Shown: positions 1-8,953, counted from the first letter of the stretch. The stretch is DNA of 64,000 nucleotides from Candidatus Levyibacteriota bacterium (GCA_016182425.1 JACPGP010000030.1:1-64000), one strand, 5' to 3'. Made by a program: numbers and translations. Notes: generated by a model from the letters alone, not told the origin.

Positions 1-6
1 ATCTGC

Positions 7-12
7 TATACT
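7..12 (+). promoter_or_regulatory. Possible -10 box before nusA
   Basis: TATACT lies 10 nt before the nusA ATG at 23, the same close spacing seen before many other operon-leading genes in this window. The -35 region lies outside the window, so this cannot be tested further here. If real, the leader would be only about 4 nt long. Confidence 0.4.
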
Positions 13-22
13 AGCCTTCATT

Positions 23-1000
23 ATGCCAGCGGTACAAAGAAGTGAATTTGCGCTAGCCTTAAACCAAGTTGCCACCGAACGGGGGGTAGATGTGTCGGTG
101 GTATTAGAAACTGTTAAAAACGCCATTTTAGCAGCCTACCGTAAAGACCATCCTGGTATTGAAATCGAAGAGTACAGTGCCACTCTTAATCAGCAAACTG
201 GCGAAGCTCACATTTTACATAAAGATAAAGATGTCACACCCCCAGGCTTTGGAAGAATAGCTGCCCAAACAGCCAAGCAGGTAATCCTGCAAAAAATTAG
301 AGAAAAAGAGAAGGAGGCAATAGTCACCGACTATCGAACCAGAATAGGCACTGTGGTTAGCGGGATGGTGCTTAAATTTCAAGGCCCAAATGTTATTATT
401 GATGTGGGTAAGACAGAGGCGGTGATGCCTCCCCAAGAGCAAATTCCCAATGAGAAATACCACCTTAATCAACGGTTATCAGTCTACCTGCTTACTATCC
501 GCGAGGGATTGCGCGGTGAAGAAATTGTGGTATCGCGCGCCGCTAACGGCCTTTTGGAAGGGCTTTTTAAGAGGGAAGTTCCCGAGGTGGCATCGGGGAG
601 TGTGATAATTAAAGGTATTGCTAGGGAGCCGGGAAATAGAGCAAAAGTCGCAGTGTATTCAAATCAATCCGGCATAGACCCCGTTGGCAGCTGTGTTGGC
701 CAAAAAGGGGTGCGTGTGCAGAACGTTATTGCAGAACTTTCGGGATTGGAGAAGATTGATATTATCCAGTGGATTGATTCTCCCAAGAATTATATTCAGG
801 CCGCGCTTTCTCCGGCCAAAGATCTAACTGTTTTACTAAAAGAGGAGGAAAAAGTGGCCTTTGTTACTGTGGCTGCAGCCGAACTATCATTAGCGATTGG
901 CAAAGAGGGGCAGAATGTTCGTTTAGCTTCTAAACTGACAGGATATCGAATCGAAATTAGAGGTGCTGAAGAGCAAAAAGAAACAGCAAAAGCAGCGTAA
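23..1000 (+). CDS. nusA: Transcription elongation/termination factor NusA
   Basis: NusA binds RNA polymerase and nascent RNA and modulates pausing, termination and antitermination in the cytoplasm. The 325-residue product has the N-terminal polymerase-binding region (about 1-105), an S1 domain (about 108-175) and two KH domains. The KH signatures are GSCVGQKGVRVQ near 222 and LAIGKEGQNVRLAS near 290. It is close in length to the short Gram-positive form (about 370 aa) and lacks the C-terminal acidic repeats of the E. coli protein. The ATG at 23 gives the expected N terminus. infB starts 3 nt after the stop, the classical nusA-infB pairing, so the two are almost certainly co-transcribed. Confidence 0.96.
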   Translation: MPAVQRSEFALALNQVATERGVDVSVVLETVKNAILAAYRKDHPGIEIEEYSATLNQQTGEAHILHKDKDVTPPGFGRIAAQTAKQVILQKIREKEKEAIVTDYRTRIGTVVSGMVLKFQGPNVIIDVGKTEAVMPPQEQIPNEKYHLNQRLSVYLLTIREGLRGEEIVVSRAANGLLEGLFKREVPEVASGSVIIKGIAREPGNRAKVAVYSNQSGIDPVGSCVGQKGVRVQNVIAELSGLEKIDIIQWIDSPKNYIQAALSPAKDLTVLLKEEEKVAFVTVAAAELSLAIGKEGQNVRLASKLTGYRIEIRGAEEQKETAKAA

Positions 1001-1003
1001 TAA

Positions 1004-2470
1004 ATGGGGAAAAAGGAAGAAGTAATCAAAACACAGTCTACCCAAGATTTTCCGCCAGTTGTGGCAGTTTTGGGCCACGTTGACCACGGCAAGACCACTC
1101 TTTTAGACGCAGTCAGAAAAAGTACCATAGCAGAAGGAGAAATAGGTGGCATTACTCAAAAAATCGGCGCCTCCAGTATTGAAGTAATGCATGACGGCAC
1201 TAAGAGACGCCTCACTTTTATCGATACGCCAGGCCACCAGACATTTTCCGCTATGCGTTTGCGTGGAGCGAAGGTGGCTGACATAGGGTTGCTCATTGTG
1301 TCCTCACAAGAAGGAGTGATGCCTCAGACCAAAGAAAGCATAAGCGTGTTAAAGAAAGCAGGTATTCCCATGATTGTGGTTTTTACAAAAGTTGATTTGC
1401 CGGAGAAACAAATCGAAAAAACAAAACAACAATTGCTTAAAGAGGAGGTTTTTTTGGAGGGTTTGGGTGGAGATGTGCCCACAATTGAGGTTTCAGCAAA
1501 AACCAACAAAAATATTCACGAATTACTCGAGCTAATTCTTTTGGTTTACGAACTCCATGGGGATATGTTTATGGCTCGCTCAAAAGACGCACCATTTACG
1601 GGAACAATTATCGAGTCGCGGCTCGACCCAAAAATAGGACCCAGAGCAACTGTGATTATAAAAAACGGCACGATTCATGTCCGAGATGTAATTATGGCAG
1701 AAGAAGGCGAAGTAAAAGTGCGCTCTCTTATTACAGATAAAAATAAACAGGTTCAACAAGCTTCAGTTGGCGACGCGGTGGAAATACTTGGATTTACCAA
1801 GGTGCCGCCAGTGGGAAGCATAGTTTCAGAAAACTCAGATAGCCAGAAAACCCGAAAGACTGAGTCTTTCGAGTTTTCCGAAAAACCATCTTTTCATCAT
1901 GACGAGCAAGCATTGTCTATTGTTCTTGTTGCAGATACCATTGGGTCGCTGGAAGCAATTACCGCCGCCTTTTCCTCAAAGATTGTGGTGGCTCTGCAAA
2001 AAACAGGAGACATCACAGCGTCGGATGTTTTCCTGGCAAAATCAACAGGAAGTATTATTGTTGGTTTCCATGCCGGCATCAAGTCTGACGTCAAGCAGTT
2101 GGGTCGGACAGAAAAAGTTCTGATGAAAAACTACACTATTATTTACGAGCTGCTTGAGGAAATACAGGATGTCTTAGATGGCAAGGCGCTGGCGTTGGAG
2201 GAGATAATTTTTGGTAAAGCCAAAGTATTGGCCAGTTTTCCTTTTGATAAGACCAAAGTTTTAGGAATAGTAGTTTTGGAAGGAAGAGTTGCCAAGGGCG
2301 ATCGGGTCCGGATTATGCGGGGGGACGACATTATTGGAGAAAGTACAATTTCCTCTGTCCGGCAGGGAAAAAATCAGATCTCAAAGATAGAAGAAAAGAA
2401 AGAGGGTGGCATAATTCTTTCCCCATTTCTTGACTTTACTATAGGCGATATGTTAATATGCCACCGTTAG
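1004..2470 (+). CDS. infB: Translation initiation factor IF-2, short form
   Basis: IF-2 is the GTPase that delivers initiator fMet-tRNA to the 30S subunit and promotes subunit joining. The 488-residue protein starts almost directly at the G domain: G1 GHVDHGKT at 24-31, G3 DTPGH at 74-78 and G5 SAK near 164. The long N-terminal region of the E. coli protein (890 aa) is absent. The G4 motif reads TKVD (128-131) instead of the usual NKxD; threonine occurs at this place in some GTPases (for example Rac1), so activity is plausible. Domains II, III and IV follow to the C terminus. It lies directly after nusA, and rbfA, which usually follows, is missing. Confidence 0.95.
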   Translation: MGKKEEVIKTQSTQDFPPVVAVLGHVDHGKTTLLDAVRKSTIAEGEIGGITQKIGASSIEVMHDGTKRRLTFIDTPGHQTFSAMRLRGAKVADIGLLIVSSQEGVMPQTKESISVLKKAGIPMIVVFTKVDLPEKQIEKTKQQLLKEEVFLEGLGGDVPTIEVSAKTNKNIHELLELILLVYELHGDMFMARSKDAPFTGTIIESRLDPKIGPRATVIIKNGTIHVRDVIMAEEGEVKVRSLITDKNKQVQQASVGDAVEILGFTKVPPVGSIVSENSDSQKTRKTESFEFSEKPSFHHDEQALSIVLVADTIGSLEAITAAFSSKIVVALQKTGDITASDVFLAKSTGSIIVGFHAGIKSDVKQLGRTEKVLMKNYTIIYELLEEIQDVLDGKALALEEIIFGKAKVLASFPFDKTKVLGIVVLEGRVAKGDRVRIMRGDDIIGESTISSVRQGKNQISKIEEKKEGGIILSPFLDFTIGDMLICHR

Positions 2471-2479
2471 AAATATAGT

Positions 2480-3466
2480 ATGGAAAACGGGATCATTTCG
2501 AAAATACGGGATATTTTGGACAAGCAGCAAACAATCAATATCGCTGTGGGGAAAAACCCCAATTTAGATGAAATGGCAGCAGCTCTAGGGTTTTACCTCT
2601 CATGCAAAGCAGATGGAAAACAGGTCACAATTGCTTCTCCCACAGAGCCGTTAGTAGAAATCTCTTCCCTGGTTGGTATAGATAAGGTAGGAACATCTTT
2701 TACCGAAATCAAAGGCGATTTAACCGTTTCTTTTCCCTATACAGAAGGGGAAATAGAAAAGGTTTCTTATACGCTGGAGAATGGTTACTTAAATATTATT
2801 GTCAAAGCAGGAGCACAGGGTCTGCCATTTTCGGAGAAAGATGTTAGCTACAAGCGTGGGGGGGCAGTTTTGGAAACGCTTTTTATTATCGGTACAGCCA
2901 AATTGTCGGATTTAGGCAATCTTTTTGATACACAGAGTCTTAAAAACACCACCGTTGTCAATATAGATAACAAAAACGGCAATCAAGGATTTGGTGATAT
3001 TGTCCATGTTTCCTCAATCTACTCTTCAGTATCTGAGCAGATGGCGAATTTACTTGTTTCTCTAAATTTGCCGTTGGACATGGATATTGCCCAGAATCTT
3101 TTGTCCGGCATGATCTTTGCTACCGATAATTTCCAAAACGTAAAGACCAGTCCTTTAGCATTTGAAATGGCAGCTATTCTGTTACGAAAAGGAGCCACCA
3201 GGCAAAGATTGCCAAAAACGCCGGGTAGAATAGACGCGTCTTCTCAACCAGGCGGGGGCAAAGTTTTTCGTCCCAAAAGTCCTTTTCCTTTCCCTCAGCG
3301 TCAATCTCAACAGCGCCCTTCCTATCAGGCCCAATCGCAGTTTTCCATCAAGAATGTTCCACCCCCATTTATAGAACAGAAAGAACAAGAAAAAGAAGAG
3401 GATATTAGGGAAACTCCTCCAGATTGGCTTACGCCAAAGGTATATAAAGGATCAACGCTGGTATAG
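2480..3466 (+). CDS. Degenerate DHH-family (NrnA-like) protein
   Basis: Position and fold signatures suggest a relative of NrnA-type DHH phosphoesterases, which degrade short oligoribonucleotides; nrnA often sits after infB-rbfA. The first motif region reads NPNLDEMAAALGFYL (26-40), where active members have aspartates, and the DHH triad position reads DNK (163-165). A segment near 209-240 matches the conserved core (SGMIFATDNF followed by AAILLRKGA). The usual metal-binding aspartates and histidines are therefore lost, so catalysis is doubtful and a structural or RNA-binding role is possible. The tail (about 250-328) is rich in Pro, Gln and Ser and looks disordered. Its start lies 9 nt after infB. 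Confidence 0.65.
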   Translation: MENGIISKIRDILDKQQTINIAVGKNPNLDEMAAALGFYLSCKADGKQVTIASPTEPLVEISSLVGIDKVGTSFTEIKGDLTVSFPYTEGEIEKVSYTLENGYLNIIVKAGAQGLPFSEKDVSYKRGGAVLETLFIIGTAKLSDLGNLFDTQSLKNTTVVNIDNKNGNQGFGDIVHVSSIYSSVSEQMANLLVSLNLPLDMDIAQNLLSGMIFATDNFQNVKTSPLAFEMAAILLRKGATRQRLPKTPGRIDASSQPGGGKVFRPKSPFPFPQRQSQQRPSYQAQSQFSIKNVPPPFIEQKEQEKEEDIRETPPDWLTPKVYKGSTLV

Positions 3467-3491
3467 TTTTGAGGTGTTTTGCAGTTTGTAC

Positions 3492-3520
3492 TTGAGGAAA
3501 GATTAAGAAGTTGCTATAAT
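3492..3520 (+). promoter_or_regulatory. Promoter of rpsO-pnp
   Basis: TTGAGG (3492-3497), a 17-bp spacer and an extended -10 TGC-TATAAT (3512-3520) precede the rpsO ATG by 9 nt. The predicted start site is near 3527, leaving about 3 nt of leader and no Shine-Dalgarno site. Confidence 0.75.
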
Positions 3521-3529
3521 ATATAATCT

Positions 3530-3799
3530 ATGCCGCTTGATCCATCACAAAAACAGGAAATTATCAAGCAGTTTCAGACAGCAGAGGGGGATACGGGCAG
3601 TCCAGAAGTACAAATTGCCCTGCTGACAAAACGCATCGACCGACTGACTGAACACTTAAAAACACATGGACATGATAATCATAGCAGGCGGGGGTTGTTG
3701 TCCATGATTGCCAAAAGACGAAGACTGATTAATTTCTTGGAGAAGGTCGATAAAAAACGCGCTACAGGAATTATCAAAAAGACCGATTTGAAAAACTAA
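3530..3799 (+). CDS. rpsO: 30S ribosomal protein S15
   Basis: S15 binds 16S rRNA helices 20-22 early in 30S assembly and contributes to an intersubunit bridge. The 89-residue length equals that of the E. coli protein. The signature is clear: GDTGSPEVQIALLTKRI, then the LTEHLKTHGHDNHSRRGLL segment and a basic C terminus. The gene has its own promoter with almost no leader. Its stop overlaps the pnp start by one base (TAATG), so pnp is probably translationally coupled. The rpsO-pnp pairing is conserved across bacteria. Confidence 0.97.
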   Translation: MPLDPSQKQEIIKQFQTAEGDTGSPEVQIALLTKRIDRLTEHLKTHGHDNHSRRGLLSMIAKRRRLINFLEKVDKKRATGIIKKTDLKN

Positions 3800-6066
3800 T
3801 GACAGATTCTTCAGTAAACTTAGATATAGCAGGAAAAACATTAACTCTTCAAACAGGGAGTCTTGCCAAACAAGCCACCAGTTCAGTGTTGGCTCGTTTG
3901 GGCGACACCATGGTGTTGGCCACCGTGGTGGCTGGAAAAGAAAGGCCAGATCTTGGATATTTTCCACTGACAGTTGACTACATAGAACGGCTTTATGCTG
4001 GAGGAAAAATAAAGGGCAGCCGCTGGGTCAAACGTGAAGGCCGGCCATCGGATGAGTCTATTTTAACAGCAAGATTGATTGATCGCTCAATTCGTCCCCT
4101 TTTCTCCAAAGATTATAAAAAAGAAGTGCAGGTGATTGTGACGCTTCTGTCAGTTGATGGAGAAAACGAGCCAGATATCCTGTCGGTTATTGCCGTATCG
4201 GCAGCTCTATCTCTTTCTAATATTCCATGGAACGGGCCTGTTGGCGCGTTACGCGTTGGGTATATAAAAGAAAACGACAACGGCAGCGCTTCTTGCATTA
4301 TTAATCCGCCAACCGCAGAACTGGTGCTTTCCGAACTCGATATGGTAGTAACCCAAACAAAAGAGAAAACGCTGATGCTTGAGGCAGGAGCTTCTCAGGT
4401 CACAGAGGAGGTAATACTTAAATCTATCGAATGCGCGCACGCGGAAAATAAAAAAATCATTGAATTATTGGAAAAATGGGCCAGGGAAATTGGCCAGAAA
4501 AAAGACACAATCACACCAAATACCTCTCTTGCGCAGTTAAAAGCTCGTATTGAAAAATCATACAAGACAGATATTACATCTCTTATCAAATCGCGACTTA
4601 TGAAAGAGTCAAACCAGGGAGGGGAGCAAGAAAACGTTATTGATCAAATATTTTCCGATGAAAATCTGGCCGATGAAGGAGTGGATAGGAAACTGGTTGC
4701 AGAGGCAGTCGAGCAGGTATTTTTTAAGGCGATACGGGAGAATATCTTAAAAGAGGGAAAACGGCCAGACGGCAGAATGACAGATGAGATTCGACAAATC
4801 TCCTCTTCTGTTTCGGTTTTACCAAGAACCCATGGTTCGGCCATTTTCCAGCGCGGCGATACCCAGGCACTGACTGTGGTAACTCTTGGCTCTCCCCGAT
4901 TGGAACAACTCATCGAATCAGCTGGGGGGGAAGAGGCTAAACGCTACATCCATCATTACTCCATGCCGCCATATTCGGTGGGAGAAACAGGTAGGATGTT
5001 TGGTCCCTCCAGGCGCGAAATAGGACACGGAGCCTTAGCCGAGCGGGCAATTATGGCGGTTATTCCCAAACAAGAGCAGTTTCCCTACACTATCCGGGTT
5101 GTTTCAGAGATTTTATCATCAAACGGATCAACCTCGATGGCGGCAACTTGCGGATCAACTCTGGCTCTGATGGATGCCGGAGTGCCAATTATAAAACCGG
5201 TGGCGGGTATTGCCATGGGTATGGTATCCAATGAGAAAAAACAGATCATACTGACCGATATTTTAGGACTGGAGGATTTTTCAGGGGACATGGATTTTAA
5301 GGTGGCGGGGACAGACAGTGGTATTACGGCCATACAGCTTGATGTCAAAATTGCAGGTATTACTATTTTGCAGATTAAGGAAACGTTGGAAAAGGCCAAG
5401 GCAGGGCGTCTGTTTATCCTGGAAAAGATGCTTAGCGTGCTTCCTCAGTCGCGGCGCGAAGTTTCCCAATTTGCGCCCAAAATAGAAGTGGTGCATGTTC
5501 CTATAGAAAAGATAGGAGAAATTATTGGTCCGGGAGGACGGGTTATTCGGAATATTATTGCTGAAACCGGCGCCAGCGTTGATGTGGAGGATGACGGTTC
5601 GGTCACAGTGTCTGGCACTGAAGAAGAAGCAGTAGCAAAAGCAGTTACTTGGATACAAAGTTTGATCCGCGAAGTGCAGGCAGGTGAAGAGTTTGAAGGA
5701 GAAGTAAAACGTATTTTGCCATTCGGCGCGTTTGTGGAGATTTTGCCGGGAAAAGAAGGCATGGTGCATGTATCGCAAATGGCAACTGGTTTTGTCAAAG
5801 ACCCAAATGAGGTGGTTAAGCTGGGACAAAAGGTCAAAGTTAGAGTGGCAGAAATTGACCAGCAGGGGAGAATTAATCTTTCGATGGTAGATAAAGCAAA
5901 TCTTTTACCAAGAGACGATCGGCCGCGCCACTTTTCTCCTCCACAGGAACAAGGCCAACCCCATCCGTTGACCATGCAGTTTCGCCGCGAATCAGCCGGC
6001 TGGCGTAGTAGAAATGGTAGGCCTGGTTCCCGGCCCCCTCGACGCGGCTTCCGCCCAAGCAGGTAG
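3799..6066 (+). CDS. pnp: Polyribonucleotide nucleotidyltransferase (PNPase)
   Basis: PNPase degrades RNA 3' to 5' by phosphorolysis, releasing nucleoside diphosphates, and is the core exonuclease of bacterial mRNA decay. The 755-residue protein has both RNase PH-like domains (about 1-230 and 325-545) joined by an alpha-helical domain. A KH domain (GEIIGPGGRVIRNIIAETGA, near 575) and an S1 domain (about 632-700) follow. The last 40 residues are rich in Arg, Gly and Pro and may bind RNA. It is coupled to rpsO. The next genes are a Lon-type ATPase and RNase J, so the neighbourhood is an RNA-decay cluster. Confidence 0.97.
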   Translation: MTDSSVNLDIAGKTLTLQTGSLAKQATSSVLARLGDTMVLATVVAGKERPDLGYFPLTVDYIERLYAGGKIKGSRWVKREGRPSDESILTARLIDRSIRPLFSKDYKKEVQVIVTLLSVDGENEPDILSVIAVSAALSLSNIPWNGPVGALRVGYIKENDNGSASCIINPPTAELVLSELDMVVTQTKEKTLMLEAGASQVTEEVILKSIECAHAENKKIIELLEKWAREIGQKKDTITPNTSLAQLKARIEKSYKTDITSLIKSRLMKESNQGGEQENVIDQIFSDENLADEGVDRKLVAEAVEQVFFKAIRENILKEGKRPDGRMTDEIRQISSSVSVLPRTHGSAIFQRGDTQALTVVTLGSPRLEQLIESAGGEEAKRYIHHYSMPPYSVGETGRMFGPSRREIGHGALAERAIMAVIPKQEQFPYTIRVVSEILSSNGSTSMAATCGSTLALMDAGVPIIKPVAGIAMGMVSNEKKQIILTDILGLEDFSGDMDFKVAGTDSGITAIQLDVKIAGITILQIKETLEKAKAGRLFILEKMLSVLPQSRREVSQFAPKIEVVHVPIEKIGEIIGPGGRVIRNIIAETGASVDVEDDGSVTVSGTEEEAVAKAVTWIQSLIREVQAGEEFEGEVKRILPFGAFVEILPGKEGMVHVSQMATGFVKDPNEVVKLGQKVKVRVAEIDQQGRINLSMVDKANLLPRDDRPRHFSPPQEQGQPHPLTMQFRRESAGWRSRNGRPGSRPPRRGFRPSR

Positions 6067-6077
6067 CTTGGAGGGGG

Positions 6078-6107
6078 TTGTTCCTCTTTGTTCTTCTGGT
6101 GTATGAT
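6078..6107 (+). promoter_or_regulatory. Promoter of the Lon-like ATPase gene
   Basis: TTGTTC (6078-6083), an 18-bp spacer and TATGAT (6102-6107) lie 8 nt before the ATG at 6116. This again predicts a leader of only about 2 nt. Confidence 0.55.
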
Positions 6108-6115
6108 TATAAGGT

Positions 6116-7246
6116 ATGGATCCAAACAGTAACAATGTCGGCAATGGTCAAGGCGAGCAAATTACTGGCTTTGCGCAAAAACAAAATGTTTCAAACGACC
6201 AAATTAGACGCTTAGGTGAGAAGGTGGAAAAAGCAAATCTTCCTCAAGACCTGCGGGAGCGGCTCATAGAGCGCGTGCAACGGCTGGCGCTTCTGCGGGT
6301 TTCGGCTGGTTTTTTAAGCTCAACGTATATTATCGAGTACGAGACTACGGCATCATATATTCATTGGATGGTAAATTTGCCTTGGGCACGGGAAACAACA
6401 GATACCCTCGATTTAATTCAAGCCAAAACTATTTTAGATCAGAATCACTACGGCTTAACATCGATAAAAGATAGAATACTTGAATATCTCGCCTCGATTA
6501 TTTTACGGATGAAACAGGGTAAAAAAATGAGCGAAATGCGCGCGCCGATTCTGTGTCTAGTCGGCCTGGCGGGTACGGGAAAAACTACGCTGGCTTCATC
6601 TATAGCAGAGGCGCTTTCCAGAAGATTTGAGCGTATTCCCTTTGGCGGCATGGGAGACGCGCGGGCTCTGCGCGGACAGTCACGGGCTTTTGCGGACGCG
6701 GAACCAGGCTACATTGTAAAAAAACTCGTCCACGCTCAAGCAAAAAACGCGGTAATATTACTTGATGAACTCGACCGGGTGTCACAAGATGCAAGGTCTG
6801 ACATCATGGGTGTTTTGGTTGAGCTGTTAGATCCGGAGCAAAACAGGGCGTTTACAGACCATTACATTGACTATCCGTTTGATCTTTCGGAGGTATTGTT
6901 TGTGACCACGGCCAACAATACCACCAACATTGCCACTGCCGTCTTAGACAGATTGGAAATTATTCAAATGCCCTCTTACACAGACGCTGAGAAAATTGTT
7001 ATATCGAAGGATTACCTGTTTAAGAAAATTCGCTTAGAAGCTGGATTATCGGAGACGCAGCTTATAATAGACGAGGGCGTGTGGCCCGGTATTATTCGTC
7101 CTTTGGGATTTGATTCCGGGATTCGCAGTCTCAAACACACCATCGAGGGGATATGTCGCAAAACAGCAAGGCTCATTGTGGAAGGGAAAGCGCAGTCAGT
7201 ACATGTAACCAGTGAGAACGTGAAGGAGTTTTTGCCCTCCTATTAA
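6116..7246 (+). CDS. Lon-type AAA+ ATPase module without protease domain
   Basis: The 376-residue protein matches only the middle of Lon protease. Residues about 30-115 resemble the helical linker (LPW at 88-90, then DQNHYGLTSIKDRILEYLA). The AAA+ core carries Walker A GLAGTGKT (150-157), a pore-loop region with FADAEPG (192-198), Walker B VILLDELD (213-220), DPEQN (239-243), TAN (265-267), an arginine in DRLEII (278-283) and a sensor-2 helix (335-351). It ends where the Lon protease domain, with its Ser-Lys dyad, should begin, and it lacks the N-terminal LON domain. All ATPase motifs are intact, so it is not an obvious pseudogene. It probably works as an unfoldase or remodeller. Its place between pnp and RNase J suggests a link to RNA decay, which is inference. 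Confidence 0.85.
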   Translation: MDPNSNNVGNGQGEQITGFAQKQNVSNDQIRRLGEKVEKANLPQDLRERLIERVQRLALLRVSAGFLSSTYIIEYETTASYIHWMVNLPWARETTDTLDLIQAKTILDQNHYGLTSIKDRILEYLASIILRMKQGKKMSEMRAPILCLVGLAGTGKTTLASSIAEALSRRFERIPFGGMGDARALRGQSRAFADAEPGYIVKKLVHAQAKNAVILLDELDRVSQDARSDIMGVLVELLDPEQNRAFTDHYIDYPFDLSEVLFVTTANNTTNIATAVLDRLEIIQMPSYTDAEKIVISKDYLFKKIRLEAGLSETQLIIDEGVWPGIIRPLGFDSGIRSLKHTIEGICRKTARLIVEGKAQSVHVTSENVKEFLPSY

Positions 7247-7252
7247 TTTTTT

Positions 7253-8932
7253 ATGTCTAATCAACTTTCATTTATTCCCCTAGGCGGTATTGGTGACGTC
7301 ACTAAGAATATGTATCTTTATGAATATAACAATCAAATACTTATTGTTGATTGCGGATTGGGTTTTGCCGATGAAACCATGCTCGGCGTTGATTTGTTGC
7401 TACCTGATATTTCCTACCTTTTGCAATCCGCTTTGGCCAAAGGCCCAAAAAAGATAGTTGGCATGCTGCTTACACACGGCCACGAAGATCACATCGGAGC
7501 ATTACCGTTTATTCTGCCGCAGCTTCCTTCGTTTCCCATTTTTGCCTCTCCCTTAACCGCTGCCTTGGCCAATGAAAAACTGCAGGAGTTTAACACCCCA
7601 CGTCGGGTGCAAAAAATATCGTTTGATTCTGCCATGGGCAATATGATTAAATTGGGAGTTTTTAAGGCATTTTTTATTAATGTGACCCATTCAATTTTAG
7701 ATACAGCCCATATTTTTATACAGACACCGGTGGGGAATTTCTATCACGGGAGTGATTTTAAGTTTGACGACACGCCATCACAGGGAAAAAAAAGCGACTA
7801 CGAAAAAATAGCGCAAGCAGGTAAAAGCGGAATACTTTGCTTACTCTCCGATTGCTTAGGAGCAGAGCGCTCCGGCCGCAGCGCTTCGGAAATTGGCATA
7901 AAAAATAGTCTGGTCAAAGAAATAGAGCAATGCCAAGGAAAATTTATTGTGACTACCTACTCGTCGCACATTGCCAGGCTTAATCAGATTATACAAGCAT
8001 CAGAAAAGGTGGGAAGACGCGTTTGTTTTGTCGGCAGGTCGCTGATAAAAACAAAAGAAGTGGCAAGTAAACTTGGGTATATAAAGCTATCTTCCCATCT
8101 TGAGGTGACGCTTGATCAAATAAAACAGTATCCCGACCACAAACTAACCCTTATTGTCGCCGGATCACAAGGACAGGAAGAATCGGCGATGGCACGAATT
8201 GCCAACAACGAACACAGAGAAGTAAGAATAACAGAGCGAGATACGGTTATTTTCTCGGCGGATCCAATTCCCGGCAACGAGGTTTTAGTATATGAGCTTA
8301 TCGATACACTGGTCAAAAAAGGAGCACGGGTGGTGTATACTACCCTCAGCCGGGATTTTCACGTTTCTGGACACGGGTCTCAAGAAGAATTAGGACAGCT
8401 AATCTCTCTGGTTCGGCCCCAATTTTTACTTCCTATTGGCGGAGCGTTTCGCCAAATGGCAGCCTATCGAAACTTGGCCATTAACCTGGGGTATAAAAAA
8501 TCAGACATTCTTCTTTTGGAGGACGGGCAAGAAGTAATCTTTTCCCAAGATACTGTGCGAGTCGGTAGAATAATTTCGGTAAAAAATGTCTACGTTGACG
8601 AGATAAGCGGCGAAGAAGTGGAAAGTTTTGTCTTGCGCGACAGACAGAAACTCTCAGAAGGTGGCATTGTGATTGTGCTTTGCGAAGTAGACTCCGCTAG
8701 TGGACAGCTTACTTCTGGAGCAGATATTATTATCCGAGGTTTTACCATTAGTAATATGAAGCAGCTAAATATCAGATTACTTAAAGACATTCAGGCGGTA
8801 CTTAAAGGAAGAAAGGGCCGCGTGACCAATTGGGTGCATATTAGGAAATTGATTGGTGAAGTAGCAGAACGGCGAATTTTTAAGGACCTGCGCCGTCGCC
8901 CCTTAGTGTTCCCCGTGGTGATCGAAGCGTAA
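7253..8932 (+). CDS. rnj: Ribonuclease J
   Basis: RNase J is a zinc-dependent metallo-beta-lactamase/beta-CASP nuclease with 5'-3' exonuclease and endonuclease activity in mRNA turnover and rRNA maturation. Its 559 residues show the metal motif HGHEDH (75-80), the downstream histidine in VTHSILDT (H146), the aspartate in GSDFKFDD (D168) and the beta-CASP histidine motif HVSGHGSQEEL. A C-terminal domain follows, ending in a KDLRRRPLVFP-type segment. Length and motif order are normal for RNase J1/J2. It begins 6 nt after the Lon-like gene and is probably co-transcribed with it. With PNPase and the RNase Y gene at 56.4 kb, it gives a Gram-positive-style decay toolkit. Confidence 0.95.
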   Translation: MSNQLSFIPLGGIGDVTKNMYLYEYNNQILIVDCGLGFADETMLGVDLLLPDISYLLQSALAKGPKKIVGMLLTHGHEDHIGALPFILPQLPSFPIFASPLTAALANEKLQEFNTPRRVQKISFDSAMGNMIKLGVFKAFFINVTHSILDTAHIFIQTPVGNFYHGSDFKFDDTPSQGKKSDYEKIAQAGKSGILCLLSDCLGAERSGRSASEIGIKNSLVKEIEQCQGKFIVTTYSSHIARLNQIIQASEKVGRRVCFVGRSLIKTKEVASKLGYIKLSSHLEVTLDQIKQYPDHKLTLIVAGSQGQEESAMARIANNEHREVRITERDTVIFSADPIPGNEVLVYELIDTLVKKGARVVYTTLSRDFHVSGHGSQEELGQLISLVRPQFLLPIGGAFRQMAAYRNLAINLGYKKSDILLLEDGQEVIFSQDTVRVGRIISVKNVYVDEISGEEVESFVLRDRQKLSEGGIVIVLCEVDSASGQLTSGADIIIRGFTISNMKQLNIRLLKDIQAVLKGRKGRVTNWVHIRKLIGEVAERRIFKDLRRRPLVFPVVIEA

Positions 8933-8953
8933 AAATATGATATAAATAAGCAT

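Noticed and set aside
2474..2479. TATAGT touching the DHH-like ATG as a promoter
   Set aside because: A -10 box directly adjacent to the ATG would put the transcription start inside the gene; co-transcription with infB is simpler.
5281..6125. Long reverse-strand ORFs inside pnp
   Set aside because: They are antisense shadows of a well-supported PNPase gene and show no family signatures.
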